From Tolypeutes matacus (taxonomy: Eukaryota; Chordata; Mammalia; Cingulata; Chlamyphoridae): a stretch of 64,000 nucleotides of DNA. The notes under the pieces were generated by a model. The model saw nothing but the letters and a program-made list of their open reading frames with translations, ran no database searches and had not been told where the DNA came from. The stretch's first letter is position 1, and each line of letters begins with the position of its first letter. Made by a program: the position numbers and the translations under genes. This document shows, piece after piece, positions 52,535 through 63,136 of this stretch. The DNA is taken from positions 33,341,556 to 33,405,555 of the forward strand of contig JAKSZT010054334.1 of assembly GCA_026826555.1 (NCBI GenBank). The letters are read 5' to 3'.

Positions 52535-53114
52535 TGGGGTGAATGTGGCTCAAATGGTTGGATGTCCATCTCCCATATGGAGGGACCTGGGTTCGATTCC
52601 CGGGACCTCCTGGCAAAAATAAAGAAAAATATAGAAGGCATGCGGGCCGCCAGGCGTCATGAGCGGGTGGGCCCCCAGGCCCTGTGCGCAGGTGCGCAGT
52701 CAGGCCCCACGAGCAGCTGAACCCCCCAGGCTCCACGTGTGGGCATGCAGTCAGGCCCCGCAAGCGGGTGAGCCCTCCAGGCCTTGCGCATGGGTGAGCT
52801 GCCAGGCCCCGCTGAACCACTCAGCAAGATGATGACATAACAGGAGAGTGACACAAGGGAGAGCCAAGATGAGATGCACTGAAAAACCAGGAACTAAGGT
52901 GGCACAGGTGGTAGGACGCCTCTCTCCCACATTGGAGGTTCCCAGGATTGAATCCTGGTGAAGACAGGAGAAGGATGAAAGAGAGGGCAGGAAACAGAGA
53001 ATTGCCCAGTGAACGGACACATAAACAGCAAAAATGGGGGGTGGCGGCGGCGGAGGTGGTGGTTAAAATGGATGAGAGTAAATAAATAAATAAATCTTTA
53101 AAAAAAAAAAAAAA
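52535..53114 (+). mobile_element. Composite SINE with internal GC-rich minisatellite
   Basis: A first tRNA-like head (52545-52610), then a minisatellite of CAGGCCCCGCGAGCGGGTGA-like units at about 52640-52815. A conserved spacer (gcaagatgatgacataacag), a second head-like unit (52890-52960) and a tail with a short GGC/GGT repeat and poly(A) follow. Duplication aagattaaggagg at 52522-52534 and 53115-53127 shows that the whole 580 bp moved as one element. Confidence 0.9.
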
Positions 53115-53757
53115 AAGATTAAGGAGGATGAAAAAACTTCCTGGCATCAGTTTCACTTCAGGACATTTTTTCAGATATAAACAATTTTCTAAAGTCTATA
53201 GTATATTTTAATAAAAGGGAAGTGCTTCTTCAAAGAATTAAGTGGGAATTCTTATATATGATTAACTCTAGGTAATTTAAAGAAGCTACAATAAAGCTAC
53301 TAGGGCTATATAATATGGTAGCCCTCTTGTCTGTTATAGGATCCTAGCAGGGAAAGGAACGTGGCTCATTGACAACTTCCTTCTCCCCTAAATGTGGGAA
53401 TCTTGTCTTTAAAAGTCCTGATGCATGATTATCCACCCACTGACTATAACAATACAGGGAATTTAAAGTACTCTGGTTCACTATGTGAGAGCTCTCCTTT
53501 TTAGAAATGGCTATATTTAGGGTTATAAAAAATAAGCTTCCTCTTTTGGTGTTTGAGATATAACAAGGTTCTTTTTCAGGGCTCTTTGAGAAAAGGTTGA
53601 AGAAAAACAATTCAGGGAGTGGATGTGGCTCAAACCCACATGGGAGGTCCTGGGTTTGGTTCCTGGTGCCTCCTAAAGAAGACAAACAAACAAAGAGTAG
53701 ACAATGAGTAGACATGAAGCAAAAACAATGAGCAGACGAGAAAAAACAAGCAGCAGA

Positions 53758-54829
53758 TGTATTAGTCAGCCAAAGGGGTGCTGATGCAAAATACCAGAAA
53801 TCAGTTGGCTTCAAAAAGGGTATTTATTTGGGGTAGAAGCCCACAGTTACCAGGCCATAAAGCATAAGTTACTTCCCTCGCCAAAGTTTGTTGCCATGTG
53901 TTGGAGAAAGATGGCTGCTGATATCTGTGAGGGTTCAGGATTCCTGGGTTCCTCTCTTCCCGGGGCTTGCTTGTCTCCGGGCTCAGCTCCTCTGTATCTC
54001 CACAAGGTCAGCTGTAGACTGTTGGGAGCCGTCACTGGAGTCTGCCAAGAGAGGTGGCAACAACCTAAGCGATAGCAACCAGTGGTTACATGGCGCAACA
54101 TGGCAGACGCCACAACATGGCGCAGACACAAAATCTGCTTTGTCACTTCCTTGTTCTTCTTCCTCCTTCCTCCTTTGTTCTCCGGTTCCTGCCACTGCCC
54201 AGGTGAATACAACAGTACGCAGGCGCAGGCGCGAAAGTAAGATCTGACCCCTACTCCAGCGACAACACCCTCCAATCCCGGAGCGCCACCCGACCCCGAC
54301 TCACTTCCTCTCTCCAAAAAGCATATAAGCCCTGCTCCCTCAATAAAGTTTGCAGCTTGATCAGAACACTGTCTTGCTGTCATTCTTCGCGTCTCTTGTC
54401 CCACCATTCTTTCTCGGCAGGTTTCGGGTCCTCGTTAATGTCCCGCGGGCCGGGACAGTAGACTATGAGGTTCTTTAGGCTTTACCTCTCTCCACAAGGC
54501 CAGCTGTAGACCATCAGGTGAACGGCTCATCTCTTTTCCTGGGGCCTTCTCTCCTTCCTCACGATCAAGCTCCTCTGTGTGCTTACTTCTCCAGGCTCCA
54601 GCATTAAAACTCAGCATCAGAACTCCAACATCAAAACCCCAACAACTCTTCTGCTCTGCCATGTAGTTTTATCTTTGAGTTCCCGCCTAAGGGGCAGGGA
54701 CTCAATGTCCTATTAGGTGACCCAATCAAAGCATTAATCATAACTTAATCAAGCCCAGAGGAACAGACCAGTTTACAAGCATAATCCAATATCTATTTTC
54801 GGAATTCATAACTATATCAAACTGCCACA
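53758..54829 (-). mobile_element. ERVL-MaLR-type solo LTR, split by a younger LTR
   Basis: Read on the minus strand it begins TGTGGCAGTTTGATATAG and ends GGCTGACTAATACA, with AATAAATACCC (poly(A) signal) near the 3' end. It is flanked by the 5-bp duplication gcaga (53753-53757, 54830-54834). TG..CA ends and the 5-bp duplication fit class III/MaLR. About 630 bp remain without the inner LTR. Confidence 0.8.
54020..54457 (+). mobile_element. Class II (betaretrovirus-like/IAP-like) ERV solo LTR
   Basis: 438 bp starting TGTTGGGAGCCGTC and ending CGGGACA, with a perfect 6-bp duplication gtagac (54014-54019, 54458-54463). It has a TATA-like CATATAAG near 54322, AATAAAG near 54343 and several ATGGCGC-like motifs upstream. 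The 6-bp duplication and the TGTTGGGAGCCG start fit class II elements. It contains no viral gene; the internal region has been lost by LTR-LTR recombination. Confidence 0.85.
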
Positions 54830-55529
54830 GCAGACAATGAGCAAAAACAACGAGCAAAATAAGAAGCAGACAATCAACAAAACCAAAATGAGCAGGGAGT
54901 GGATGTGGCTCAGGCCGTTAAGCATCTGCCTTCCACATGGGCAGTCCCAGGTTCAGTTCTGGTGCTTCCTAAAACAAGCAAGCAAGCAAGCAAACAAACA
55001 AACAAACAATCAAACAAACAAAAACAGACAATGAATAAAAAATGAGCAATGAGCAAAAAACAACAGGCAGACAACAAGCAAAAACAATGAGCAAACAGAG
55101 GAGGGAGCCATCTTAGGGCGGAAGAAAACAAAACTAAAGAAATCCATATAGAGCATGGAATTTAGTTTGAAAAAACAATTCAAACTTTACATATTTTAGG
55201 TTTTTCATGTTTCTTGAATCAAAGAATATATGAATCACTAAAATGAATAGATTATTTAACTGGTTCTGAAAACTTGACCATATCCTATTAACCTAGTAAG
55301 AACTGTTTGAAGACTCGTAATTTTTTAGCATCAGAATCCTTTATCACTGAAACATTAAAATCCTTAGGAATAGATTGTATTGGTCTTGTACTGATCTTGA
55401 ACAGATATGCAACTATGCTAAATTCCCTAGATTTTTCCCCCAAGAAAAGCTGATGGATGCAAGATACTCCCAACTCCTTCCATGCCACTGGGGATGGGTG
55501 AGAACAAGGAGCAAAATATGAGAAGTAAT

Positions 55530-55735
55530 GCGGTGTACTGGAAAAAGCTCCGTCATTAGAACTGGACAGACTTGGCTCAAATCTATTTATTAGGTGTCTT
55601 AGGCCATTTACTTACTCTTTCTGAGTCTAAATTCTCTCATTTTGAAAATGAAGATAATACTTACTTGTAAGGCAGAGTTACTGTGAGAAGCAAATAAATT
55701 AAGGAATAAAAAGTATGCAACACAATAACTGGCTG
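55530..55735 (+). mobile_element. MIR SINE
   Basis: ttactctttctgagtctaaa, ttttgaaaatgaagataata and tgtgagaagcaaataaatta match the MIR core and tail. Confidence 0.7.
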
Positions 55736-55938
55736 ACAGAATATGCTTAATAATGGTTATCTATTATATTTGAGCAACAATAACATAAAACAATTACCAA
55801 GAAAAAATATAATAATGCTATGTCTAATTTTGTTTTTAGATTAAATTAAAATGCCAAGGTCAGGAGAGGAGGAGGTAAGGGTTAAGAAAAAAGAAAAAGG
55901 GAAAAAGTGAGAGTCTGGAAATCTGGAAAAAAAGCAAG

Positions 55939-56501
55939 TGTTACAGGTTGAATTTTGTCCCCTAAAAAGATGTTCAAGTACTAACTCCTTTTTTTTTTTT
56001 TTTTTTTTACCGGGAGGTCCCAGGGATCGAACCCGGGTTCCTCCATATGGGAGACGGACGACCAACCAGTTGAGCCACATCTGACCCCCGTACTAACTCC
56101 TGATTTAGTGAATGTGATCCTGTTTGGAAATATATTTGAAGATATGATTAATTAAAATGAGGCCAAACTGGATTAGAGTTGGCCCTAATCCAACGACTGA
56201 TACCCTCACAAGAAGGGGAAACTAGGACAGGGACACCAAGGAGAAGGCCATGTGAAGATGGAGTAAGCAGAGAGTGGGATGATGCATCTACAAGCCAAGG
56301 CATGCTAAGGATTGTTGGTAAAGACCATAAACTCAAAGAGGCAAGGAAGGATTCTCTCCTACAAATTTTAGAAGGAGCATGGTCCTGCTGACACTTCGAT
56401 TTTGAACTTCTAGCCTTCAGAACTGAGACAATAAATTCGTTGTTGTTTTAAGCCACCAAGTTTGTGGTACTTTGTTATGTCAGCCTTATGAAGCTAATAC
56501 A
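55939..56501 (+). mobile_element. ERVL-MaLR (MLT1/MST-like) LTR, split by a SINE
   Basis: Starts TGTTACAGGTTGAATTTTGTCC and ends GAAGCTAATACA, with the family's typical gttgttttaagccacca segment near 56440. A SINE occupies 55990-56089. Confidence 0.82.
55990..56089 (-). mobile_element. Monomeric DAS-type SINE inserted in MaLR LTR
   Basis: A tRNA-like head on the minus strand with poly(A). Duplication gtactaactcct at 55978-55989 and 56090-56101. Confidence 0.92.
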
Positions 56502-56830
56502 GTTTTCCATACCAACCCAAGTGGGGTTCTGCTGTTAAAAGATAACAAAAATGTGGAAGTGGCTTTGGAATTTTCTAACGAGGCTGGGAAATTTTGAGGA
56601 GCCTGACTTCAAAAACCTACATCGCCTTTGAAAAGACTTTTGGTAGAAATATGGATGTTATAGGTGATTTTGGTGAGGGCTCAGAAAGAAGTGAGGAGAG
56701 CTGAAGAGAAAGCTTCTACATGCAAAATCCATGGGGGAGGGAATTTTGAGGGGTCGGAGGGTGTACTGTTACGAGTTGAATTGTGCCTACAGCAAAGGTT
56801 GTATTGATATTGAAAAACTAGCTAGAAAAG
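56502..56830 (+). mobile_element. MaLR internal remnant and start of its 3' LTR
   Basis: The sequence tgtggaagtggctttggaat and ggtagaaatatggatgtta matches the non-coding internal part of MaLR elements. At about 56768 tgttacgagttgaattgtgcc repeats the start of the LTR at 55939, so a truncated second LTR begins there. No gene is intact. Confidence 0.65.
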
Positions 56831-56929
56831 ATCCCATGACACTAAGAAATCCATCTTTAATTTTGAACACATTAAAAAAAAAATAAAAGAAAAAGTTACA
56901 TCACTATATCTCATATGTGTTCAAACTTA

Positions 56930-57180
56930 TCCAATAAATATTTCCACCTAAATTCAAGGCCCAGTGCTAAATACTGAGGACCAAAAAAAAAAAGCTAAGA
57001 AACACTTCTTATCTTCAAGGAAATGGACACCTAAGCAGATAGTTATAATAAAATGTGGTGAGCAGAATTAAAGAGATATAGAGTACAGAGTACATAAAAC
57101 ACTATTATGGAGGAACAGAGGAGGGGTGGCTAACCCAGTCTAAAGACTTCCTGGAAGGAGTGGCATCTGAATTAGAAATT
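56930..57180 (+). mobile_element. L2 fragment
   Basis: ggcccagtgctaaatactga, then cttcctggaaggagtggcat about 200 bp later, in L2 order. Confidence 0.5.
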
Positions 57181-57616
57181 CACACGTCTCCCAAAAAAGA
57201 TGTCATGTCAAAATCTTAACCCCGAGATTAATAGTGGTTATGGGAAATTATAGAAAGGATTTATTTTTTAAGAGTAACTCTTACGTAGATATGAAAGGAA
57301 GAAATGAGGGGAAAAAAAGAGCAGGGATTAGGAGAAAAGACAATTTCTTCGTCATTGGATTTTCTATTTTGTGAATGAGCTAAATTTTCTTACTTCTGTG
57401 CTTTTGTTACCACTATTACCCAGACAATCAATCAGTATTCCTTTATATTAAAATATGTACATGTAATAAATTGCATTGATTGGACTAAATTATAAAATGC
57501 TTTATATCTGATAACTAGATGTTCTCATCTAGTATTTTAGAGAGGAATGTTAAATTATGTCTCTACATTAGTTTTAATGAACAATAAGGCCATCTTGGAT
57601 TTAAAATGCATGTCTG

Positions 57617-57718
57617 GGGAGTGGGTGTAGCCCAGTGGTTGAGTGCCTGCTTCCATGAACAAGGTTCAATGCCCAGTACCTCCTAAACAAAAAACAAAAA
57701 ACAAAACAAACGAAAATA
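57617..57718 (+). mobile_element. Monomeric DAS-type SINE
   Basis: A diverged tRNA-like head plus A/C-rich tail. Duplication aaatgcatgtctg at 57604-57616, near-identical copy at 57719-57731. Confidence 0.85.
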
Positions 57719-57994
57719 AAACGCATGTCTGAGAAAAGCCATTTTCATAAAACTTTGTTGCAGAAATTTATCTATTAGAGGATATATCCACATAACAAAA
57801 AGGTGTGATGAGATTAGGGTTTTTATGCCATTAGCAAATTTACAAACACATATTATTATCAAAGGCTTTTTCTGATCTCACACTCAATAGCACAGCATTG
57901 TGACTTTCAAAGAACACTGCAGAAATAGTATTCTTTTTCCATATCTACAAGGATAATCACTGATATGTATAACAGTGGTAATTCACTGGCAGGG

Positions 57995-58020
57995 GTGTAT
58001 GTGTGTGTGTGTGTGTGTAT
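57995..58020 (+). repeat. (GT)n microsatellite
   Basis: Alternating GT directly before the MER20-like element. Confidence 0.9.
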
Positions 58021-58210
58021 TGATTTTGCCACCCCAGTGGACATGAGACAATTTTGGTTGTCACAACTGAGGGTGGGGGTGGGATGTTACTGGCATCTAG
58101 TGGTGGAGGCCAGGATGCTGTGAAATATCCTACAATACATAAGATGGCCTGCCTTGCCCCCAACAATGATCTGGTCCCAAATGACAATAGTGCCAAGGCT
58201 GAGAAAAACA
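58021..58210 (+). mobile_element. MER20-like hAT DNA-transposon fossil
   Basis: Matches MER20 as I remember it: gattttgccaccccagtggacat, ggttgtcacaactgaggg, tactggcatctagtgg, and tcaatagtgcc-like near the end. Non-autonomous, with no coding potential. Confidence 0.7.
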
Positions 58211-58547
58211 CGATATATATTTCCCCCTCCTCCCCTTTTCTCCTTTCTTTCTCATAAAGTATAGGTCTTAAATGAGAATGGGAACATATTTTATGACAAG
58301 AATAAAAGAAAATCCTATTGATTTTTTCCCCCTCAATAATCAGAAATCTGATCAAATTATATCTGGGCCACCAATATTTTGATCAATGTAACAACAGACA
58401 TTCTACCACATTTTATTGGTTAATGATAATATGAAATACAAGAGAAAATAGATCCCAAATAATCAGCAATGCATATCTACTTACATGGTGTCTGATCACC
58501 ATTATTAGGCATTTGAAATGCCTTCTAGTAGACGTCACAAATGATTT

Positions 58548-58943
58548 TTTTTTTTTTTTAAGATTTTATTTATTTACACCCTCCCGCTCCCACGCTGCCG
58601 CCAGCTAATTGTCGTTTGCAGTCACTGTCTGCTGTCTGTGTCCATTTGCTGTGCGCTCTCTGTGTCTGCTCGTCTTCTCTTCAGGAGGCACCAGGAACCG
58701 AACCTGGGACCTCCCATGTGGAAGAGAGGTGTTCAATGACCTGAGCCACCTCAGTATCCTGCTTTGTTGTGTCTTTCATTGTCTTTCCTCTTTGTGTCTC
58801 TTTTGTTGCATCATCTTGTTGTATCAGCTCACTGCGCCTGCCCGCTGCATCAGCTCGCCTTCTCCAGGAGGCACCAGAAACCAAACCCAGGACCTCCCAT
58901 GTGGTAGGCAGGAACCCAATTGCTTGAGCCACATCTGCTTCCC
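58548..58943 (-). mobile_element. Long dimeric DAS-type SINE downstream of PIBF1
   Basis: Two tRNA-like heads on the minus strand and the dimeric-subfamily body and tail. Duplication cacaaatgatt at 58537-58547 and 58944-58954. Confidence 0.9.
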
Positions 58944-58959
58944 CACAAATGATTCTTAA

Positions 58960-59335
58960 TTTTTTAAAAATGTAAGATGTCTTGGTAAATGTTTTATGAC
59001 ATTTTAAACTTGGAATTTATATAAGCTAGAAAAAATATATCTAATCAAATATTTATAAGCCACATACTTTGAAATGCATTGAACAATTAAGAAAGCTACA
59101 AAATCTAAATCATAAATAGAGCATATTATATTCATTCTGTATCAAAATAGATAAAACCAACACAAAAAGTATACTATCTTTTACATTTTATGTTTCGATT
59201 ATTATGCTGCAATATGTTAATTTAACTTTAAATTAGTTATTTTAAAAAATGCCAAGTACATGATTAAGATAAACTTTTTTCCATTAGAAAAATAACTTCC
59301 AGAATAATAATGACATTGCAAATACATCCAAAACA
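58960..59335 (-). other. PIBF1: Probable PIBF1 3' UTR
   Basis: AT-rich sequence after the PIBF1 stop. No canonical AATAAA occurs before the SINE at 58548-58943; a minus-strand AATAAA at 58417-58412, beyond the SINE, is one candidate end. Extent is uncertain. Confidence 0.4.
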
Positions 59336-59389
59336 CTAGGTTGTCTTCGTCTTTAGTTTCTTAGACCACTCTGGTGCTTCTTTTTTGGT
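59336..59389 (-). CDS. PIBF1: PIBF1 last coding exon (18 codons and stop)
   Basis: On the minus strand a strong polypyrimidine tract and acceptor (TTTTTTTTCCCCCAG at 59404-59390) is followed by an open frame reading TKKEAPEWSKKLKTKTT and TAG at 59338-59336. The other two frames stop within the exon. The peptide matches, from memory, the C-terminus of PIBF1 (ending about TKKEAPEWSKK...KMKT), a coiled-coil centrosomal/ciliary protein also known as progesterone-induced blocking factor. PIBF1 lies immediately upstream of KLF5 on the same strand in human, as here. The preceding exon was not found up to 64000, so it is presumably beyond the window. The slightly longer end (extra T residues) may be lineage-specific. 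Confidence 0.82.
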   Translation of the reverse strand, partial: TKKEAPEWSKKLKTKTT

Positions 59390-59409
59390 CTGGGGGAAAA
59401 AAAAATCAA

Positions 59410-61110
59410 GTCAAATGCTTAAAAGGAGTACAAAAGAGGTAATTCAGAGAACTAATATCTACATATTGAGGCTTTAAATGTAAAACTGAAGTAAATAATT
59501 CCTTTAATTAATACAGAAGGATTCTTAAGGACAAAGGTTTTGTCTTGTGACAGAAATACTCTCTCACTTGGTAGGAAAAAACACAAATCTGTGTGTTTTG
59601 GCTCAAACCCTGTATTTAATATATTATACAGAGGTTAGTATTTTATGAATTGATTCCATTTTCAAAGAGAATTATAAAAATCGAGGACACAAATTTTTAG
59701 TTGTCTTATCTATATAGATAAGGATCTTCATTCACTCAAAGATATTTATTGAAAAATTACTGTGCTCATATTATTGTGTTTTTTATCTCCTGAGTTGCTA
59801 AGCATTTACCAGAGTACTGCTTGTTTTGCTGCATAATCATTTCACCCTGAAAAGTGCCATGCTGTACAGAGTAGTAAGAAAAGAGCTGGAAGGACTCTCA
59901 TTATAGGATAAAGCACTAACTCCTTATATGAGGACTCACAGTATTTTATGCAACAGATGACAGTAAATTAAATACACAGTTTATTCCTTTCCCACTTATA
60001 TCTGCTTAAACTATAAAGGATTGCATTTCTAAATATATATACATATATGTACATGGGCATATAGATAAGTATGATAGTTTATACCTTTATTTCATATTGT
60101 TTTATGTGCCATAGCTAATTCCCAAAATGTTGGAAGCGACATTAATGATCAGCTCCTCTTGACCTTATCCATGGCCTTGGCCAGCTTCAATTACCACCTG
60201 AAAAAGCTGGTGGACTCTCTACCCCACCTCCAAACCCAATTTATAAATCCCATGCCCTTAACTTAAGCTATAAATACTTCCACATGGATGGTCCCCACTA
60301 TGCTAAAACGAACTCCCCTAATCCTCCATATTCTCTGTCTTGGTGAACAGTACCATTATTTAGTCAGTCACCTAAACCAGAAATACTAGATTCTTCTTTC
60401 TCTTTGATTCTTCCATCCTCACCTGCTACGCCCATTATAAACAATCCCTAGATTCTACTGAAATATCTTTTTTATTTTTTATTGTGGGTAAAAATCAAAA
60501 TTTTCACAATACATACCAATATTTGTAAAATGATATATATGAAATATCTTTTTAACTCCTCAAGCTGTTCCCATCTTAACCCCAATGGCTGTCCTTGGGG
60601 TCTCACCCTTTCTGGCTTGTTTCTTGGGAGAGTTTTCTAGTTCTGTTTGACTCTCTTTTACCTTGTTCAATTCATTCTCCACAATCCTGCCAAGCTTATC
60701 TTTCTAAAATACACACTTCCATTAAAACACTTCAGTAGTTCTTCAGCCTTTCTTTATATGAAGGTTCAAAGTCTTTGATAGTAAGGGTGAAAGGAGTTTC
60801 CATGTCAAAACAAGAAAGTCAATAGGAAAAGGCCAGGTTCTATGTTTCAAGAAAATTCAAAGGTGGCTGAAGCTAACCAAATCCAAAACAAACCAGAGTA
60901 CACGGCAGAATGCTAGTTTATTAGTTGGTGATATGAAATATCATTTTCATTTGGCCAGGAATGTCTGTCAGTTCTAGCAGTCTTTTCTTTTTTAAACAGT
61001 AAAACTGGGGGACTGTCTGGTTCTCCTATAATCAAATTGAGAGGTTTGGGTGATCGGAAAATGTGAGTCAGCTAAAAGTCTAAAGCTCTCACTATCCCCA
61101 GTCATGAAAG
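59410..61110. other. PIBF1 intronic stretch
   Basis: A 60150-60780 segment resembles an old interspersed repeat (attctccacaatcctgcc, ttaaaacacttcagtagttc), but the family is uncertain. No exon seen. Confidence 0.4.
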
Positions 61111-61114
61111 AACA

Positions 61115-61330
61115 TCTATGCTGGTGGTTTTCAAACAGCAGGTCCTAATCAATCTATGGGTTGTGAAATTGATTTAGTGGATGAAGACCAGAATTGAGAC
61201 AAAAAGTTAAATAGACTAGAACAGAAGAAATCAGAATGCCTGCTATAGTAAGTGTAATTTCTATTTTGAGAAACTGTGATTATCATTGGGTCATAATGTA
61301 AAATGGCTTTCTTAACTGTGTATACTGGAA
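61115..61330 (+). mobile_element. Possible hAT-like DNA-transposon fossil
   Basis: Ggtggttttcaaacagcagg and atgggttgtgaaattgattt followed by AT-rich sequence resemble a mammalian non-autonomous DNA transposon. The family is not certain. Confidence 0.4.
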
Positions 61331-62029
61331 GAAAAAAAAGCAACTTCTCTAGGCCGAACTACAGATTCTTGAGATTATAGGGAAGGGTACAGAATTTGTT
61401 TTGCATATTTGTATTTTCTCAATCAACTGATACTAAAATTTTATTACTATTATATATATATGGAGAAAGGCTAAAAATTTTTTTATATTAAAAAGGAGTC
61501 AGAGATATTGGTGGTAGGGAGATATATGGGAGCCTTGTATGATGATATGCATGTTTGTTTTGTAAACTGACAAATTTTACTATACATTTATTGTTTATGT
61601 ATGTTCATGTTTTATTGATATACTTCAATAAACTTTTATTAAAAAAAAAGTCTTCCCAGATGTCCAGATGTTTTGTGTACATTTTAGAGACTATACCAAG
61701 GAGAAGAATGTTAGCCAAAAAAAAAGGACAATACTCAAGAATTTAAGTGACAGTTCTGCCCTGACTTTTTCTGTGTCTGTGTCTGATCCACTTGTAGATC
61801 ATCTTTCCCACTCACCCTTTGTCCCCCTCCACATTGATACATTCTTTATTCAGATGTGTTAACAAAGTAGACTTGCCTTAGCCAAGTATAGCTCTGTCCT
61901 GGAGACTAAAGACTTTTCAACTTCTTATGGTTGACTTTTCAGATCTTTGGGATCTGGCCCATAATTAGTTCTCCAATCCTATTTCATGACATTCTCCCAC
62001 ATGAACTAATTTATTTGTAGTTCCATGAG

Positions 62030-62120
62030 TTTAACCATACTTTACTGAACACCGATTACATGCCACGTCCTTGTGTTAGGTTTTGGGAATATAAAAATGA
62101 ATAAGACCCTGTGAAGAGGC
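62030..62120 (+). mobile_element. L2 fragment in PIBF1 intron
   Basis: ttactgaacaccgattacat, gccacgtccttgtgttaggt and aaaaatgaataagaccctg match L2. Confidence 0.6.
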
Positions 62121-62455
62121 TGTTGGTTGCCTAGCCTGTATCTATATTGTCCTTAATAACAGAGCTCTGATTTAATTAGAGGAGTAATAGGCTCACCCAG
62201 TTAAAGACTATATTTATCAGCCTCTCTTGCTGTTAACTGGGGCCATGTGACTAAGTTCAGGCCAATGGGATAAAACTTGAAGATACTGGGCAGAACTTAT
62301 GGGAAAACTCTTTTAGAAAGGGAATGTTATTTTCCACTTCCCTCTTGCTTCCTGCTTAGAATGCAGAAGTGATGGCTGAAGCTATAGCAATCATACTGTG
62401 CTTCTGAAGACAGAAGCTACACCCAAGAATAGGCTAAAAGAAAGGTACCTAAATT

Positions 62456-62541
62456 TTTTTTACCGGGAGGTCCCGGGGATCGAACCTGGGTCCCTCCATA
62501 TGGGAGACGGACGCCCAACCAGTTGAGCCACATCCGACCCC
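62456..62541 (-). mobile_element. Monomeric DAS-type SINE in PIBF1 intron
   Basis: A tRNA-like head with a short T-run (poly(A) in element sense). A short duplication ctaaatt borders it. Confidence 0.85.
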
Positions 62542-62789
62542 CTCTAAATTCTTGATAACTTCAAAGAGCCATACACTAGGCTTTAAATGCTTATCTCCAG
62601 GCCTTTATCTGCCAGACTAAACAATTTGTTTCAGCCATTAAACTATTCGTGGAACACAATTAGTAAAAATGCTGACCTATCCTTAATTTAGTATTTATCT
62701 TTAATGTTGTATCTTTATCAGTAAAGTGTCTGGCGCACAGTAGGTATTCAATGTCAAGCTTCCTTTGACTTCTGTGGCTTTAAGTACAG

Positions 62790-62915
62790 GATAGCATAGT
62801 GGTTAAAGAGCAGGCTGGCAAATGAAATTGTTCTAGTCATTTGTTAATTTTGTAAACTTGGGCAAGTTAAAGACTTCTCAGTTACTTTATATGTAATATG
62901 GGGATAATAAAAAAC
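62790..62915 (+). mobile_element. MIR SINE in PIBF1 intron
   Basis: aggatagcatagtggttaaa, gcaggctggcaaatg and gtaaacttgggcaagttaaa match the MIR 5' half. A separate MIR-like tail (ctggcgcacagtaggtattc) lies just before, at about 62728-62752. Confidence 0.75.
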
Positions 62916-63136
62916 AACTGAATAACTGTACTGGATACTGTTGTCCTCAGATTTACTCTCCATGCCTTTCCAACCTTCTCTGTGAAGTAGGCTATCAGAC
63001 TTGCCTTCTGGTTTCTGATCAGGTTCAGTCAATGGAAGGCAAAGCACATTTGTTGGTAGCAGAAGAAAGGCAGAATATTTATTCCCTAGCTCCTTTTTGC
63101 CTGGCCATGATTTGGCAGTGGCCAAATTCTTCTATA

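Larger units (their letters stand above)
53615..55168 (+). mobile_element. DAS-type SINE pair interrupted by nested LTRs
   Basis: SINE sequence 53615-53757 continues at 54835 after the LTR nest. A second head lies at 54896-54960 and the tail, rich in gagcaaaaacaac and (AAGC/AAAC)n, runs to about 55130. Outer duplication gaaaaacaattca at 53602-53614 with a near copy (one extra A) at 55169-55182. Confidence 0.78.

Noticed and set aside
53847..54407. 186-codon minus-strand ORF
   Set aside because: It crosses from the older LTR into the younger LTR against the latter's orientation, so it is chance reading through repeats.
58609..58959. 116-codon plus-strand ORF
   Set aside because: It lies wholly inside the SINE at 58548-58943 and reads its antisense strand.
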